From Pseudopedobacter saltans (GTDB lineage Bacteria; Bacteroidota; Bacteroidia; Chitinophagales; Chitinophagaceae), in NCBI GenBank assembly GCA_003241175.1, contig QFOI01000247.1, forward strand, positions 1 to 5,634: a stretch of DNA of 5,634 nt, in the 5' to 3' direction. The translations under genes were made by a program, and so were the position numbers. Below are positions 5,154 to 5,634 of the stretch, piece by piece. Within the stretch, counting starts at the first letter, position 1, and the number at the start of each line of letters is the position of its first letter. The notes under the pieces are model-generated. The model did not search any database and was not told the origin of the DNA. It worked only from the letters and a program-made list of their open reading frames with translations.

Positions 5154-5634
5154 CTATTTTTTGTTTGCTTCTTGTAATGACCAATCCGATGAAACCAATA
5201 GCAAAAAATATGATCAATGCTAAGATGGAACTGCGCATATTGCCTGTAATGTTTTCAATAAATCCGAAACTGAACATTCCCAATACAATTGCCACTTTCT
5301 CCGTGACATCGTAAAAACTAAAAAAGGAAGCTGTGTTTTCTGTTTTGGGCATTAGTTTAGCGTAGGTTGATCGACTTAATGATTGAATGCCGCCCATAAC
5401 CAAACCGACCAATGTTGCTACAATATAAAAACCGTTGACAGTTGTGATGAAATAGGCCAATATACAAACCCCAATCCAGATCAGAACAGTCAACATCAAA
5501 ACAAGTACATTTCCAAACTTTTGAGATAGTTTGGCCATCAAATAAGCGCCTGCAATAGCAACAACCTGTATCACCAATATCGCCAAAATTAATTTGTCGG
5601 TAGGGACATGGATGACTTGACTTCCAAACAAAGC
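5137..5634 (-). CDS. MFS transporter, UMF1/Atg22-like, 3' part only
   Basis: The C-terminal 165 residues of a multipass inner-membrane transporter. The frame is open to the right edge (A-L-F-G-S at the end), and no plausible start is inside the window, so the N-terminal half or more is missing. About five membrane helices are visible, likely TM8-12 of 12. AYLMAKLSQKFGN resembles the MFS loop motif between helices, and GGIQSLSRSTYAKLMPK followed by FFSFYDVTEKVAIVLG is characteristic of the UMF1 family, related to yeast Atg22 vacuolar effluxers. Substrate is unknown; in Atg22 it is amino acids, but bacterial members are little studied. The protein ends SKQKIVGSIQ. No terminator follows before the L31 gene, so read-through into it is possible. 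The L31 promoter lies across its end. Confidence 0.88.
   Translation of the reverse strand, partial: ALFGSQVIHVPTDKLILAILVIQVVAIAGAYLMAKLSQKFGNVLVLMLTVLIWIGVCILAYFITTVNGFYIVATLVGLVMGGIQSLSRSTYAKLMPKTENTASFFSFYDVTEKVAIVLGMFSFGFIENITGNMRSSILALIIFFAIGFIGLVITRSKQKIVGSIQ

Noticed and set aside
1..5634. A new multi-gene defence, secretion or biosynthetic system
   Set aside because: The genes are separated by terminators and opposite orientations and belong to known unrelated families. Only serA-rhomboid looks like an operon.

Overview
The window is AT-rich bacterial chromosome, almost certainly Bacteroidota and probably close to Sphingobacteriaceae. Three things support this. There is a Bacteroidota-type promoter (TTG, 20-base gap, TAnnTTTG) in front of the ribosomal protein gene, and a second TAnnTTTG box in front of the Crp/Fnr gene. 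Starts lack clear Shine-Dalgarno sequences. The gene content also fits: a GH92 mannosidase relic, a Crp/Fnr protein with an N-terminal CxCxxC, and a cysteine-free type B L31. Phylum is well supported; family is inference.

Layout, left to right. Bases 1-296 (minus) are the tail of a GH92 alpha-mannosidase gene that has lost its 5' part and carries a frameshift, so it is a pseudogene. A perfect 19-bp bidirectional terminator (373-417) separates it from a Crp/Fnr-family regulator (424-1131, minus). Behind that lies a membrane-anchored neutral zinc metallopeptidase of the YpfJ type (1180-2052, minus). It is divergent from a NUDIX hydrolase of ADP-ribose pyrophosphatase type (2126-2683, plus), and the 73-bp gap between them holds a 17-bp direct repeat. 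The NUDIX gene converges on a rhomboid protease gene across a bidirectional terminator that contains the NUDIX stop codon. The rhomboid gene (2710-3375, minus) sits 7 bp behind serA (3383-4615, minus), so the two probably form one transcript. A 193-bp gap holds a 26-base dyad and the terminator of the gene for ribosomal protein L31 (4809-5063, minus). That gene has its own promoter and a leader hairpin. The right edge is the 3' part of an MFS transporter gene of the UMF1/Atg22-like type (5137-5634, minus, start outside the window).

The genes do not form one pathway. They are mostly housekeeping or single-function genes: serine biosynthesis, ribosome, nucleotide clean-up, two proteases, a transporter and a regulator. 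I saw no tRNA, rRNA, CRISPR array, insertion sequence or phage gene, and no convincing undescribed multi-gene system. The points most worth a second look are the L31 leader hairpin, the duplicated start region between the metallopeptidase and NUDIX genes, the dyad upstream of serA, the serA-rhomboid pairing and the GH92 relic.
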